Below, one piece after another: positions 1 through 7,855 of a stretch of DNA of 43,406 nt. The notes beneath the pieces were generated by a model, which saw only the letters and a list, made by a program, of their open reading frames with translations, did not search any database and had not been told where the DNA came from. Position 1 is the first letter of the stretch. Each line of letters opens with the position of its first letter. Source of the DNA: Herpetosiphonaceae bacterium (GTDB lineage: Bacteria > Chloroflexota > Chloroflexia > Chloroflexales > Kallotenuaceae); contig DASUTC010000339.1 of the NCBI GenBank assembly GCA_036374795.1, positions 1 through 43,406 of the forward strand, written 5' to 3'. A program made the position numbers and the translations under genes.

Positions 1-38
1 TCCCCGCGTCGTCCGCGTCTTCAAGCCTGTGTCGTACA

Positions 39-56
39 TGCACGAGCGCTCGTGCA
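39..56. repeat. 18-bp perfect palindrome upstream of hisS
   Basis: Two 9-bp arms meet without a loop (TGCACGAGC / GCTCGTGCA). It lies about 70 bp before the hisS start and is followed some 10 nt later by a short TTTT run. It could end the upstream gene, or be an operator or leader hairpin for hisS. No T-box consensus is visible in the 125 bases available. Confidence 0.4.
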
Positions 57-125
57 GCAGCGGCCAGGCTTTTGTGTGTCCGTCGATCGATACATGTTCC
101 AATCCCTCATCTAAGGAGCATACCG

Positions 126-1424
126 ATGGCAGTGAAAGCGCAAACCTACAAGGGCATGAAGGATTACCTGCCGCGCGACATGCGGCTGCGGCAATATATC
201 GTCGCGACGCTGACCGAGGTGGCCGAGCGCTACGGCTTCGAGCCGATGCAGACGCCGATTGTGGAGTACGAGGCGACGCTGGCGGGCAAGCTCGGCGACG
301 ATGAGAAGCTGATCTATCGCTTGCAGTACGGCGACGACCGGCTGGCACTGCGCTACGATCAGACCGTCTCGCTGGCGCGCGTGGTCGGGCAGTATCCCAA
401 CGAGATCGTGTTTCCGTTCCGGCGCTATGCGTTCGGGCCATCCTACCGGGGCGAGCGACAGCAGCGCGGTCGCTACCGCGAGTTCTACCAGTTCGACCTC
501 GACATCGTGGGCGTGGACTCGCGCGTGGCCGATGCGGAGGTGGTGGCGGTGATCTGCGAGGCGCTGACGCGGCTGGGCTTTACCGGCTTCAAGGTGCTGC
601 TCAATCATCGCGAGGTGCTGACCGCGCTGGCGCGGGTGGCGGGCGTGGCGGAGGAGCAGGCGGGCCAGGTCTATCGCGCGATCGATAAGTTCGATAAGAT
701 CGGCGCGGATGGCGTGCGCAATGAGCTGATCAACAGCGGCGTGAGCGCGGACGCGGCGACGCGGATCGTCGAGCTCATCGCGATCGAGGGCGATCCGCAA
801 ACAGTACTTTCGGCGATGCGCGGCGCGCTGCAAGCCGATCCGCGCGGCCAGCAGGCGGTCGAGGCGGTGGCTGCCGTGGTGCAGCTTTTGGCCGAGCAGG
901 GCGTCGATCCGCGTGCCTACGCGGTCGCGCCGCGTCTGGCGCGGGGCCTGTCGTACTACACCGGGCTGGTCTTCGAGGCCGTGATCGAGAATCCGCCGAT
1001 CGGCTCGCTGCTTGGCGGCGGGCGCTACGACAGGCTGATCGGCTCGTTCGCCGGGCGAGAGGTGCCCACCGTCGGCACGGCGTTCGGCATCGAGCGCTTG
1101 CAGATCGTGATGACCGAGCTTGGTCTTCAGCCGCCGATCGACTCCGCACCGCGTGTCTATGTGACGCTCTTCGGCCCGGAGCAGGTCGCCGAGTCGCTCA
1201 GGCTGGCTCAGGAGCTACGGGCCGCTGGCATTCCGACGATCACCGCGCTCCAGCCCGATAAGCTTGGCAAGCAGCTCAAGGAGGCCGATCAGAAGAACGT
1301 GCCCTACGCGCTGGTGCTCGGCCCCGACGATCTGGCGCGCGGCGAGGTGGTGGTCAAGAATCTGCGCTCCGGCGAGCAGCAGAGCGTCGCCCGCGATCGG
1401 GTGCTGGCGCTGGTGCGGCAGTAA
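126..1424 (+). CDS. hisS: Histidyl-tRNA synthetase
   Basis: Class II aminoacyl-tRNA synthetase that charges tRNA-His with histidine in the cytoplasm. The 432-residue protein has the expected family length. Motif 2 lies near residues 105-127 (SYRGERQQRGRYREF). The histidine-specific signature LARGLSYYTG is at 271-280, followed by GGGRYD at 297-302 and motif 3 (GTAFGIERL) near 317. Residues about 340-432 form the anticodon-binding domain. The ATG at 126 is chosen over an in-frame upstream ATG at 72 because AAGGAG lies 7 nt before it and the family N-terminus (YKGMKDYLP) starts there. The gene is monocistronic as far as visible and convergent with the nitroreductase gene. Confidence 0.97.
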   Translation: MAVKAQTYKGMKDYLPRDMRLRQYIVATLTEVAERYGFEPMQTPIVEYEATLAGKLGDDEKLIYRLQYGDDRLALRYDQTVSLARVVGQYPNEIVFPFRRYAFGPSYRGERQQRGRYREFYQFDLDIVGVDSRVADAEVVAVICEALTRLGFTGFKVLLNHREVLTALARVAGVAEEQAGQVYRAIDKFDKIGADGVRNELINSGVSADAATRIVELIAIEGDPQTVLSAMRGALQADPRGQQAVEAVAAVVQLLAEQGVDPRAYAVAPRLARGLSYYTGLVFEAVIENPPIGSLLGGGRYDRLIGSFAGREVPTVGTAFGIERLQIVMTELGLQPPIDSAPRVYVTLFGPEQVAESLRLAQELRAAGIPTITALQPDKLGKQLKEADQKNVPYALVLGPDDLARGEVVVKNLRSGEQQSVARDRVLALVRQ

Positions 1425-1505
1425 TTCCGGGGGATCTTCACCCGCCGCTCACGATCGATCATCAATCGGTGGCGTGGGCGGCGGGCGGATCGGGCCACAG
1501 GCGCG

Positions 1506-2012
1506 CTACTCGAACGGATCGCCGAAGCGCTCGCGATGCGCGACCTGAGCAAGCGGCTTGCGCACTTTCTTGCCCTGCCCGACCGCGCTCGTGGGGTAGC
1601 CAATCGAGAGAACGGCGAAAACGTCCAGATCATCGGGAATGCCCAGCAGCGGCTTGAGCACGTCCACCCCGCCGAAGCCGGCCCAGTTCGATCCCAGCCC
1701 ATCGGCCCAGGCGGTCAGCAGCATCGACTGGATCGCGCGGCTGGCATCCGAGACGGCGGTCGGCATCTGGTCGATCGCAACGACGATCGCCAGCGGTGCC
1801 TGCGCGATGTAGGGGCCGGTGGGCATCAGGGCTCCGATCTGGCGCAGCGTGTCGCGATCTTGAACGGCGATAAAATGCCAGGGCTGCGCATTCCTGCCGC
1901 TGCCGGTCAGCCGCCCGGCCTCCAAAATCCGCCGGATGCTCTCCTCAGGCACGGGGCGGTCCTGGTAGATTCGCACGGCCAGGAGCGTAGAGATCGCCTC
2001 GAAAACATCCAT
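1506..2012 (-). CDS. Nitroreductase-family flavoprotein
   Basis: A 168-residue member of the FMN-dependent nitroreductase superfamily, which uses NAD(P)H to reduce nitroaromatics, quinones or similar acceptors. The substrate cannot be told from sequence. It opens with the typical helix ending in RIYQDRPVPEE, followed by the flavin-binding stretch around SGRNAQPWHF. The glycine-rich central part (ADGLGSNWAGFGG) and the C-terminal GYP are also typical. A GGGAG ribosome site sits 6 nt before the ATG. It is the last gene of a probable hflX - kinase - nitroreductase run with 39-45 bp gaps. It is short for the family, so it may be a compact subfamily member acting as a dimer. Confidence 0.85.
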   Translation of the reverse strand: MDVFEAISTLLAVRIYQDRPVPEESIRRILEAGRLTGSGRNAQPWHFIAVQDRDTLRQIGALMPTGPYIAQAPLAIVVAIDQMPTAVSDASRAIQSMLLTAWADGLGSNWAGFGGVDVLKPLLGIPDDLDVFAVLSIGYPTSAVGQGKKVRKPLAQVAHRERFGDPFE

Positions 2013-2057
2013 CGCCTGCTCCCTTCAGCAGAAATACGTCCGCTTGATCTGGTCCTG

Positions 2058-2690
2058 CTACAGCGGCAGCAGCGACGGCTGCTGGTAGCCTGCCAGCGCC
2101 GCGCGGATCTGCCCGACAACCTGCGCGCGGGCCTGCAGATCGCGCACCAGATTCAGCGCATCCGTCGCGACCGTCAGCAGCGGCGTCTCGGTGTAGCTCG
2201 CGAAAAACTCCTCGTAGGCGTCGCGTAGATCGGCGATGTACTGCCGGTCCATGTCGCGCTCGAAGGGCCGGTCGCGCAGCGCGATCCGCGCCATGAGCGT
2301 ATCGACATCGGCCTGCAAATAGACCACCAGATCGGGCTTCGGGATGTGCGCCGACAGCGTGCGGTACAACTGATAGAAGAGCGTCAGCTCATCGCTGGAG
2401 AGATTCTGGCGGGCGAAGATCTCGTTCTTGGCGAAGAGATAATCGCTGAGCAGGTTAGCGCGGCCAATCTGCGGCGCGACCTCGCCGGTCTGCTGCTTGT
2501 AGCGGCTCAGCAGAAAGAACGTCTGCGTCTGGAACGCATACCGCGCCCGATCGCCGTAGAAGTCCGACAGGAACGGATTTTCCTCGACGACTTCGAGCAG
2601 GACGTTGGCGCTAAATGGTTTGGCGAGCAGCCGGGTGAGCGTCGTCTTGCCCACGCCGATCACGCCCTCGATCACGATGTAGTGTGGCAT
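2058..2690 (-). CDS. Deoxynucleoside kinase (dGK/dAK family)
   Basis: A 210-residue P-loop kinase that phosphorylates salvaged deoxynucleosides to monophosphates. The Walker A motif GVIGVGKTT is at residues 9-17. The DRPFERDMDRQY segment near the LID arginines and a central DYLFAKNEIFA match the dNK family (dCK/dGK, Bacillus Dgk/Dck). Exact base specificity is not readable. It sits 39 bp after hflX and 45 bp before the nitroreductase gene, probably co-transcribed. There is no good Shine-Dalgarno. A TATAAG sequence ends 8 nt before the ATG, so an internal leaderless start is possible. Confidence 0.88.
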   Translation of the reverse strand: MPHYIVIEGVIGVGKTTLTRLLAKPFSANVLLEVVEENPFLSDFYGDRARYAFQTQTFFLLSRYKQQTGEVAPQIGRANLLSDYLFAKNEIFARQNLSSDELTLFYQLYRTLSAHIPKPDLVVYLQADVDTLMARIALRDRPFERDMDRQYIADLRDAYEEFFASYTETPLLTVATDALNLVRDLQARAQVVGQIRAALAGYQQPSLLPL

Positions 2691-2729
2691 ACGTCTTACT
2701 TATAGAGAGTAGGCGCGATACACTCGCGC

Positions 2730-4106
2730 CTACTCGTTGGCTTGATTTTCGGCGGTCGCGATGCGGAACGGCGTGAACTGGCTCACGAGTTGCAGCGGCA
2801 GCTTGCCCGTGACATAGACGCCATGATCCTGATACTCCTCGTTGTCGAGCACGCCGCGCTGTCGCCAGAGGGCGACCAGATCGTTGCGGGTGTACGGAAT
2901 CAGCGCTATCAGCGGCGTCATCTGGCCGCCCAGCGCCTCCTCGATGCGCTCCTGAAGCAGATTCAGGCCCCAGCCCTGCTCGGCTGAGACGGGAATATAG
3001 TCGGCGGGCAGGTTCATCTCCTCGGCCAGCCGCTCGACGCCGCCTTTGTCCACGCCCTCCAGCTCGTCGATCTTATTGAGCACCGTCAGGATCGGCTTCT
3101 CGTCGACCTCAAGATCGGCCAGCGTCTCCAGCACCGTCTCCGATTGCTCCTCGGCGTTGGGATGCGTGATGTCGAGGACATGCAGCAGAATATCAGCCTC
3201 CTGAATCTCCTCCAGCGTCGCGCGGAAGGCCGCGACCAGCGCGGTGGGCAAGCGCTGAATAAAGCCCACGGTATCGGTCAGCAAGATCTGGCGACCGCCC
3301 GGCAGCGTTACCTGGCGCGTCGTCGGATCGAGCGTGGCAAAGAGCTGGTTTTCGGCTCGCACGCCCGCGCCCGACAGCGCGTTGAGCAGCGTCGATTTTC
3401 CGGCGTTGGTGTAGCCTACCAGCGATACGACCGGAATGCCGCTCTGGCGTCGGCGCTGGCGGTAGCGCTCGCGGTGGCGGCGCACCTCCTCGATCTGCTC
3501 TTTCAGAAAGGCGATCCGCCGCCCAACCAGCCGCCGGTCAGTCTCAAGCTGAGTCTCGCCGGGGCCGCGCACGCCGACGGCGGAGCCGCCCGCGGCGCCC
3601 TGGGCGGTCTGGCGTGAGAGATGGCCCCACTGGCCGCGCAGACGCGGCAGCAGATACTCGTGCTGCGCCAGCTCCACCTGCAAGCGGCCCTCGCGGGTCT
3701 GCGCGTGCTGCGCGAAAATGTCCAGAATAAGCTGCGTGCGGTCGATCACCCGCGTTTGCAGCGACTCCTCAAGGTTGCGGGTCTGCGAGCCGGTCAGCTC
3801 ATCGTCGAAGACGACGATATCATAGTGCAGCTCGCCCTTGAGATCGGCGATCTCCTGCACCTTGCCCGGCCCGATGTAATGCTTTGGATACGGCTTGCTC
3901 AGCTTCTGGTAGGTCGTGCCGACCACGTCAAGCCCGGCGGTATCCGACAGCAGCGCGAGCTCATCGAGCGAGTCTTGCGCGCTCCACGAGCTATGATCGG
4001 CAAAGACTTCGAGGCCAACTAAAAAGGCGCGTGGCTGATCTGGCACCGTTTTGTACAAACGACGGCGCACATGCGTATCGCCATCCTGTCTAACCTGCTC
4101 ATCCAT
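2730..4106 (-). CDS. hflX: Ribosome-associated GTPase HflX
   Basis: GTPase of the OBG-HflX branch, which binds the 50S subunit and splits or rescues stalled ribosomes under stress. The 458-residue protein has the N-terminal HflX domain, including KHYIGPGKVQEI and the family signature GVRGPGETQLETDRR near 178-192. A basic coiled coil precedes the G domain. G1 (GYTNAGKS) is at about 231-238, G3 (DTVG) at 278-281 and G4 (NKID) at 344-347. The open frame extends upstream to 4211, but the ATG at 4106 has GGAG 5 nt before it and the extension is not family-like. A TATAAT on the minus strand at 4134-4139 would give a roughly 20-nt leader. Confidence 0.95.
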   Translation of the reverse strand: MDEQVRQDGDTHVRRRLYKTVPDQPRAFLVGLEVFADHSSWSAQDSLDELALLSDTAGLDVVGTTYQKLSKPYPKHYIGPGKVQEIADLKGELHYDIVVFDDELTGSQTRNLEESLQTRVIDRTQLILDIFAQHAQTREGRLQVELAQHEYLLPRLRGQWGHLSRQTAQGAAGGSAVGVRGPGETQLETDRRLVGRRIAFLKEQIEEVRRHRERYRQRRRQSGIPVVSLVGYTNAGKSTLLNALSGAGVRAENQLFATLDPTTRQVTLPGGRQILLTDTVGFIQRLPTALVAAFRATLEEIQEADILLHVLDITHPNAEEQSETVLETLADLEVDEKPILTVLNKIDELEGVDKGGVERLAEEMNLPADYIPVSAEQGWGLNLLQERIEEALGGQMTPLIALIPYTRNDLVALWRQRGVLDNEEYQDHGVYVTGKLPLQLVSQFTPFRIATAENQANE

Positions 4107-4133
4107 AACAACTCCAACAACTTCTGTCTGGCT

Positions 4134-4139
4134 ATTATA
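4134..4139 (-). promoter_or_regulatory. Candidate -10 box for hflX
   Basis: A consensus TATAAT reads on the minus strand about 27 nt before the hflX ATG, leaving a short leader that contains the ribosome site. No good -35 hexamer is visible at 16-18 nt, so this is a partial match. Confidence 0.45.
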
Positions 4140-4345
4140 CAGAATGTCGCCACAATCGCGGTCGCAGAATATAGGCAGCAGTGTACCAATTTGCGGCACG
4201 TGCTGCATCACCGGGGAGCGCGGCCCGCCGATTGCACGGTTCTGTGCTATGCTGTTGGTAGAAGCAGCGCATACACGGAGCGATGGTTGTGGTCGGCGGC
4301 GCGGGCACAGCGGCGCGGCAATCGCAACGATCGCCGATGAGAGCC

Positions 4346-4954
4346 ATGACTGAAACAGCGAGCACGACCATCGGCGTACCCTATCCGCTCGGACACGGCA
4401 AGGTTGGCATTACGACCCGCAGCGGCCAGTGCGTGTGCATCCGGCATATCGTGGCGCGGGATGCGACGCTGCTGGTCGATCTGTTCCATAACCTTTCGGA
4501 GCATACCAGATGGCTACGCTTTTTCTCGCCGGTGGGCATTCCCGAAGATCGGCTGTGGGATGAGGCAACGCGCCTTTCGGAGATCGATCCGCGCATTCAG
4601 GCGGCGCTGATCGGCACGATCGACGTGGATGGCCGCGAGCAGGCGGTGGCGGTCGCGCGCATGATCCGCGAAACGCCGCTCTCGGACACGGCGGAGGTCG
4701 CGATCGTGGTGCGCGACGATTTTCAGCGTGAAGGGATCGGGCGCACGATCTTCGATCTGCTGGTGCAGGTAGCGCTGGTGCAGGACATCAAGCGGCTGTA
4801 CGCGATTACGCTGCCCGAAAACCTTGGCATGCAGCGGCTCGCGCGCGGCGTGGGCCTGCCCGTCAGCGTACGGATTCACGAGGGCGAGATGACGATCACC
4901 ATCCATCTTCAGGAGCAGGCGAAAACCGGCAGCGACGGGCACAAGGTTGATTGA
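4346..4954 (+). CDS. GNAT-family N-acetyltransferase
   Basis: A 202-residue protein with a GCN5-related acetyltransferase fold. Such enzymes transfer an acetyl group from acetyl-CoA to an amine; the substrate is unknown. The N-terminal part resembles the acetyltransferase domains that start with a TRSGQCVCIRHI-like strand and a VDLFHNLSEHTRWLRFF helix. Motif A with the CoA pyrophosphate loop is VVRDDFQREGIGRTIFDLL (Q/R-x-x-G-I-G). The start is uncertain: in-frame ATGs lie at 4283, 4337 and 4346. The last is preceded by a weak GAGAG and gives the family-like N-terminus. It is transcribed divergently from hflX and ends before a perfect palindrome. Confidence 0.85.
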   Translation: MTETASTTIGVPYPLGHGKVGITTRSGQCVCIRHIVARDATLLVDLFHNLSEHTRWLRFFSPVGIPEDRLWDEATRLSEIDPRIQAALIGTIDVDGREQAVAVARMIRETPLSDTAEVAIVVRDDFQREGIGRTIFDLLVQVALVQDIKRLYAITLPENLGMQRLARGVGLPVSVRIHEGEMTITIHLQEQAKTGSDGHKVD

Positions 4955-4959
4955 CCTTG

Positions 4960-4983
4960 CAGGGCACGGCGCGCCGTGCCCTG
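4960..4983. terminator. 24-bp perfect palindrome between convergent genes
   Basis: Arms CAGGGCACGGCG and CGCCGTGCCCTG meet at 4971/4972. It lies 6 bp after the acetyltransferase stop and 50 bp before the end of the convergent molybdoenzyme gene. A bidirectional terminator is likely, although neither side has a clear U-tract. Confidence 0.5.
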
Positions 4984-5032
4984 GAGCGTATCGCGCTATG
5001 CCCCCACGGACATATTCGCAATCACTACCCAG

Positions 5033-5653
5033 CTACTCGTCTTCGGCGTAGCGCTCCTCCTGCCAGGGATCGGCGTGATTGTTGTAGCCGTAGCGCTCCC
5101 AGAAGCCAAGCTGATCGTGACTAAGAAACTCGATGCCGCGCAGCCACTTCGCCGATTTCCAAAAATATTTCTTGGGCACCAGCGCACGCAGTGGAAAGCC
5201 ATGCTCCGGGTCTAGCTCCCGGCCCTCGAAGAGATAGGCCAGCATCGCGTCGTCCTCAAGCATGATCTCAAGCGGCACGTTGGCGGTAAAGCCGTGCTCG
5301 CAGTGCCACAAAATATACTTCGCGCCCGGCTTGAGCGGCGGGATATGCCGCAAAAACTCCTTGAACTGCACGCCGGTCCAGGGAGTGTCGAGCTTGCTCC
5401 AGCGCGTCACGCAGTGGATGTCAGTCGTGATCGTCGTGGTCGGCAGGCCGCGAAACTCGGCGAATGAAAACCGCTGAGGCTCCTCGATCTCGCCCCAGAC
5501 GCGCAGATCCCAGTCATTCTCGACATCTTTATACGTGGGAACCGAGCCGTAGTGCAGCACGGGGAACTTTTCGGTCACGTACTGGCCCGGCGGCACGCGA
5601 TCCGCCATGCCCGTCGGCGTACGGTCATACGTTTTGCGGAAACGATCGAACAT
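5033..5653 (-). CDS. Sulfite-oxidase-like molybdopterin oxidoreductase
   Basis: A 206-residue protein consisting almost only of the oxidoreductase molybdopterin-binding domain of the sulfite oxidase/MsrP superfamily. The DIHCVTRWSKLDTPWTGV stretch holds the conserved Cys (C81) that ligates molybdenum. The basic and aromatic residues around HCEHGFTANVPLE and the C-terminal PLRALVPKKYFWKSAKWL are also typical. There is no signal peptide, Tat motif, dimerisation domain or heme domain, so it is probably cytoplasmic, unlike classical periplasmic MsrP. The substrate is unknown. AGGAG lies 6 nt before the ATG. Confidence 0.88.
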   Translation of the reverse strand: MFDRFRKTYDRTPTGMADRVPPGQYVTEKFPVLHYGSVPTYKDVENDWDLRVWGEIEEPQRFSFAEFRGLPTTTITTDIHCVTRWSKLDTPWTGVQFKEFLRHIPPLKPGAKYILWHCEHGFTANVPLEIMLEDDAMLAYLFEGRELDPEHGFPLRALVPKKYFWKSAKWLRGIEFLSHDQLGFWERYGYNNHADPWQEERYAEDE

Positions 5654-5754
5654 ATGGCGCTCCTCGTCTCATCCGGTAACACGTTCTTAACGTATGATAC
5701 GCCTTTTCTGCTGCGACGGAGGCTGCCTAAACCCGTCTATTCCAGAGCATCGCG

Positions 5755-6762
5755 CTATCGCCCCTGCGCCTGGCGTCTGGCGCGTCTGCGCCACAGCCCG
5801 ATCGGATAGCCCGCCATCTTGCCGAGATCGCCGATCAGCCGGACCGCTGGCACCCAGGCGCAGGCTGCCAGCCGCTGGCGGAGCGGCAGATCGCGGCTGC
5901 GCGACCACAGGCGACGGTACGGCCTGTAGGTGTGGTAGACGATGCCCGGCAGCAAGAGCAGCAGGCTCGATCGCCAGCGCCGCGCGAGCAGCACCACGCC
6001 GAGCAGCCCGATGTAGGAGGCGTAGCGGATCAGATGACGCCGCAGCCACAGATCGGCCACGCCGTCGCCACGGGCATAGGTGAAGTACTGCCAGAAGTAG
6101 GCGCGCGCACTCTCGCGGGGCCGAAACTGCACCGCCGCTTCCGGCGCGAAGACCATGCGATAGCCGCGCCGCTTCAGCTCCAGGTCGAAGACCAGATCCT
6201 CGCAGGTGTCGGCCCATTCGGGGTAGCCGCCGACCGACCCCCAGGCGCTTTTGGTGAAGGCCATCGAGTTGCCGCCCGGCAGAAACGCCGCCGGATCGAT
6301 CTCGCGGGCATCGGGAAAGTTGGTCGCGCCCAGTGCCAGCTCCCAGGTCGAGCGCGGCGCTGGCTCGTAAAAGCCGCCGACCAGATCGGCCTCGCCCCGC
6401 TCCAGCGGCGCGACGATCGTCTCCAGCCAGTGAGGCGGCAGGACCAGCCCGGCATCGCACGAGGCGATCAGCGGGCCGCGCGCGTGACGGATCGCGTTGT
6501 TGCGACCGGAGGGAATGTTGAAGCCGCCCCGGACCAGCCTGATCGGATGGCCCGCCGCGATATAGCGCTCGACAATCGCGGGAGTCTCGTCGGTGCTGTG
6601 ATTATCGTTGATCACGATCTCGTCCGGCGCGCGCGTCTGCGCCAGCATCGAGTCGAGCAGATCGGCAATGTTGTCGGCCTCGTTCTTGACCGTGGCGATC
6701 AGCGAGACGGCCAGGCGCTGCATTGTGGTCTGCGGCGCGTCCGTGAGCGTCGAAACTGCCAT
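5755..6762 (-). CDS. Family 2 glycosyltransferase
   Basis: A 335-residue GT-A fold glycosyltransferase. The N-terminal strand SLIATVKNEADNIADLLDS is followed by the nucleotide-sugar region INDNHSTDET. The DXD-like catalytic area is near SCDAGLVLPP, and the acceptor-side acidic residues are in WADTCEDLVFDLELKRRG. The C-terminus has hydrophobic stretches (YIGLLGVVLLA, SSLLLLLPGIVYH) that suggest membrane association. It probably adds sugar to a lipid or polysaccharide carrier; the substrate is unknown. The start lies 3 bp after the fpg stop, with GAGGG at 8 nt, so it is co-transcribed with fpg. Confidence 0.88.
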   Translation of the reverse strand: MAVSTLTDAPQTTMQRLAVSLIATVKNEADNIADLLDSMLAQTRAPDEIVINDNHSTDETPAIVERYIAAGHPIRLVRGGFNIPSGRNNAIRHARGPLIASCDAGLVLPPHWLETIVAPLERGEADLVGGFYEPAPRSTWELALGATNFPDAREIDPAAFLPGGNSMAFTKSAWGSVGGYPEWADTCEDLVFDLELKRRGYRMVFAPEAAVQFRPRESARAYFWQYFTYARGDGVADLWLRRHLIRYASYIGLLGVVLLARRWRSSLLLLLPGIVYHTYRPYRRLWSRSRDLPLRQRLAACAWVPAVRLIGDLGKMAGYPIGLWRRRARRQAQGR

Positions 6763-6765
6763 AGG

Positions 6766-7620
6766 CTAGCCCTCGCCGCGTCGCAGCGCATCGGCTGGGA
6801 TCTGCTGGCAGTGCGGGCAGAGATGCGTGCCGCGCTGCGCAACGGTGATGCGCTCGATCGACGTGCCGCAGCGCAGACAGGGCTGATCCTTGCGGGCGTA
6901 GACGCTGAGATGGTTCTGGTTGTCGCCCTTGATTCCCAGCGCGTCGCGGTAGTCGGCGAGCGTGGTGCCGCGATTCTGGATACTGCGGCTCAGCACCTCG
7001 CGGATCGCGTCGTGCAGCGCATCGATCTGCTCGTCGCTCGTCTCGCCGACGGTTTGCAGCGGATGCAGCCGCGCCATCCAGAGCGCCTCATCTGCATAGA
7101 TGTTGCCCAGCCCGGCGATCAAGCGCTGATCCAGCAGCAGCGGCTTGAGCCGTCCCTTGCGCTTGCGCAGCAGCGTGCGAAATTCCTCGGCGGTCAGCGC
7201 CTCGTCGAGCGGCTCAGGGCCAAGCTTGCGGTCGAGCGCCTCAAGGCCCTGCCGGTCCAGCAGCCAGATCCGGCCAAACTTGCGCGTGTCGCGGAAAAAG
7301 ATCTGCTGATGCGTTTCGAGGCGCAGCGCGACATGCGTATGTTTGTCGGGCGCGGCGGCGGCATCAACCACCGTGAGCTGTCCGGTCATGCGTAGGTGGA
7401 TCACCAGCGCTTCATCACGATCGAGATGGATGATCACATATTTGGCACGGCGATCGACGCTTCGGATCGCGCGATCACGCAGGAGTTCGCAGAAGATTTC
7501 GGGCGCAGGCTCGGCGATCGTGCGCGGCCAGGAGACGCGCGTCACCTCGGCGATACTGCGTCCGGCCAGCGCTTGCTGGAGCGAACGTCTGACGGTTTCG
7601 ACTTCGGGTAGTTCTGGCAT
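6766..7620 (-). CDS. mutM: Formamidopyrimidine-DNA glycosylase (Fpg/MutM)
   Basis: Bifunctional base-excision repair glycosylase/AP lyase removing 8-oxoguanine and formamidopyrimidines. The ATG at 7620 is required because catalysis uses the N-terminal proline after Met removal: the protein begins MPELPEVETVRRSL. The 284 residues include the helix-two-turn-helix near LIAGLGNIYADEALW, with the catalytic-pocket Asn. The C-terminal zinc finger (CLRCG...CPHC) with its intercalating region is intact. An upstream in-frame extension to 7740 is therefore not used. There is no strong Shine-Dalgarno. It forms an operon with the glycosyltransferase 3 bp downstream. Confidence 0.97.
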   Translation of the reverse strand: MPELPEVETVRRSLQQALAGRSIAEVTRVSWPRTIAEPAPEIFCELLRDRAIRSVDRRAKYVIIHLDRDEALVIHLRMTGQLTVVDAAAAPDKHTHVALRLETHQQIFFRDTRKFGRIWLLDRQGLEALDRKLGPEPLDEALTAEEFRTLLRKRKGRLKPLLLDQRLIAGLGNIYADEALWMARLHPLQTVGETSDEQIDALHDAIREVLSRSIQNRGTTLADYRDALGIKGDNQNHLSVYARKDQPCLRCGTSIERITVAQRGTHLCPHCQQIPADALRRGEG

Positions 7621-7795
7621 GAGCTTGTGGGCTTGTTCCTTCTTGCTTTCAGATCCGACGACAGGCTCAGAATCTCTGCCGCGATGCCTGATCGACGAGC
7701 GGGACGATACGGAGATCCCGAACCCCCGGCCTCGCGGCACGCTGCCGCTTCATTGTGCCATGCTCGTCTGTGTTGTGTCAAAGCCGGGGCGCTTA

Positions 7796-7831
7796 AACGA
7801 CGAGCGAGACATGTTCATCACGTCTCGCTCG
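7796..7831 (-). terminator. Terminator-like hairpin after the subtilisin gene
   Basis: A 10-bp perfect stem (7801-7810 with 7822-7831) with an 11-nt loop lies 25 bp beyond the protease stop. On the minus strand it is followed by a short TCGTTT tract. It separates the protease gene from fpg. Confidence 0.6.
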
Positions 7832-7855
7832 ATTGCCGTGGATTGTGCGGAAGCG

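Noticed and set aside
1-125. T-box riboswitch upstream of hisS
   Set aside because: Only 125 bases are available and the T-box antiterminator consensus is not visible; only a palindrome is seen.
1433-1500. Terminator between hisS and the nitroreductase gene
   Set aside because: A CCCGCCGC/GCGGCGGG pairing exists, but the loop is long and there is no U-tract; too weak to call.
5932-7395. 487-codon open frame antisense to the glycosyltransferase and fpg
   Set aside because: Shadow of high-GC coding on the other strand; both real genes have full family motifs.
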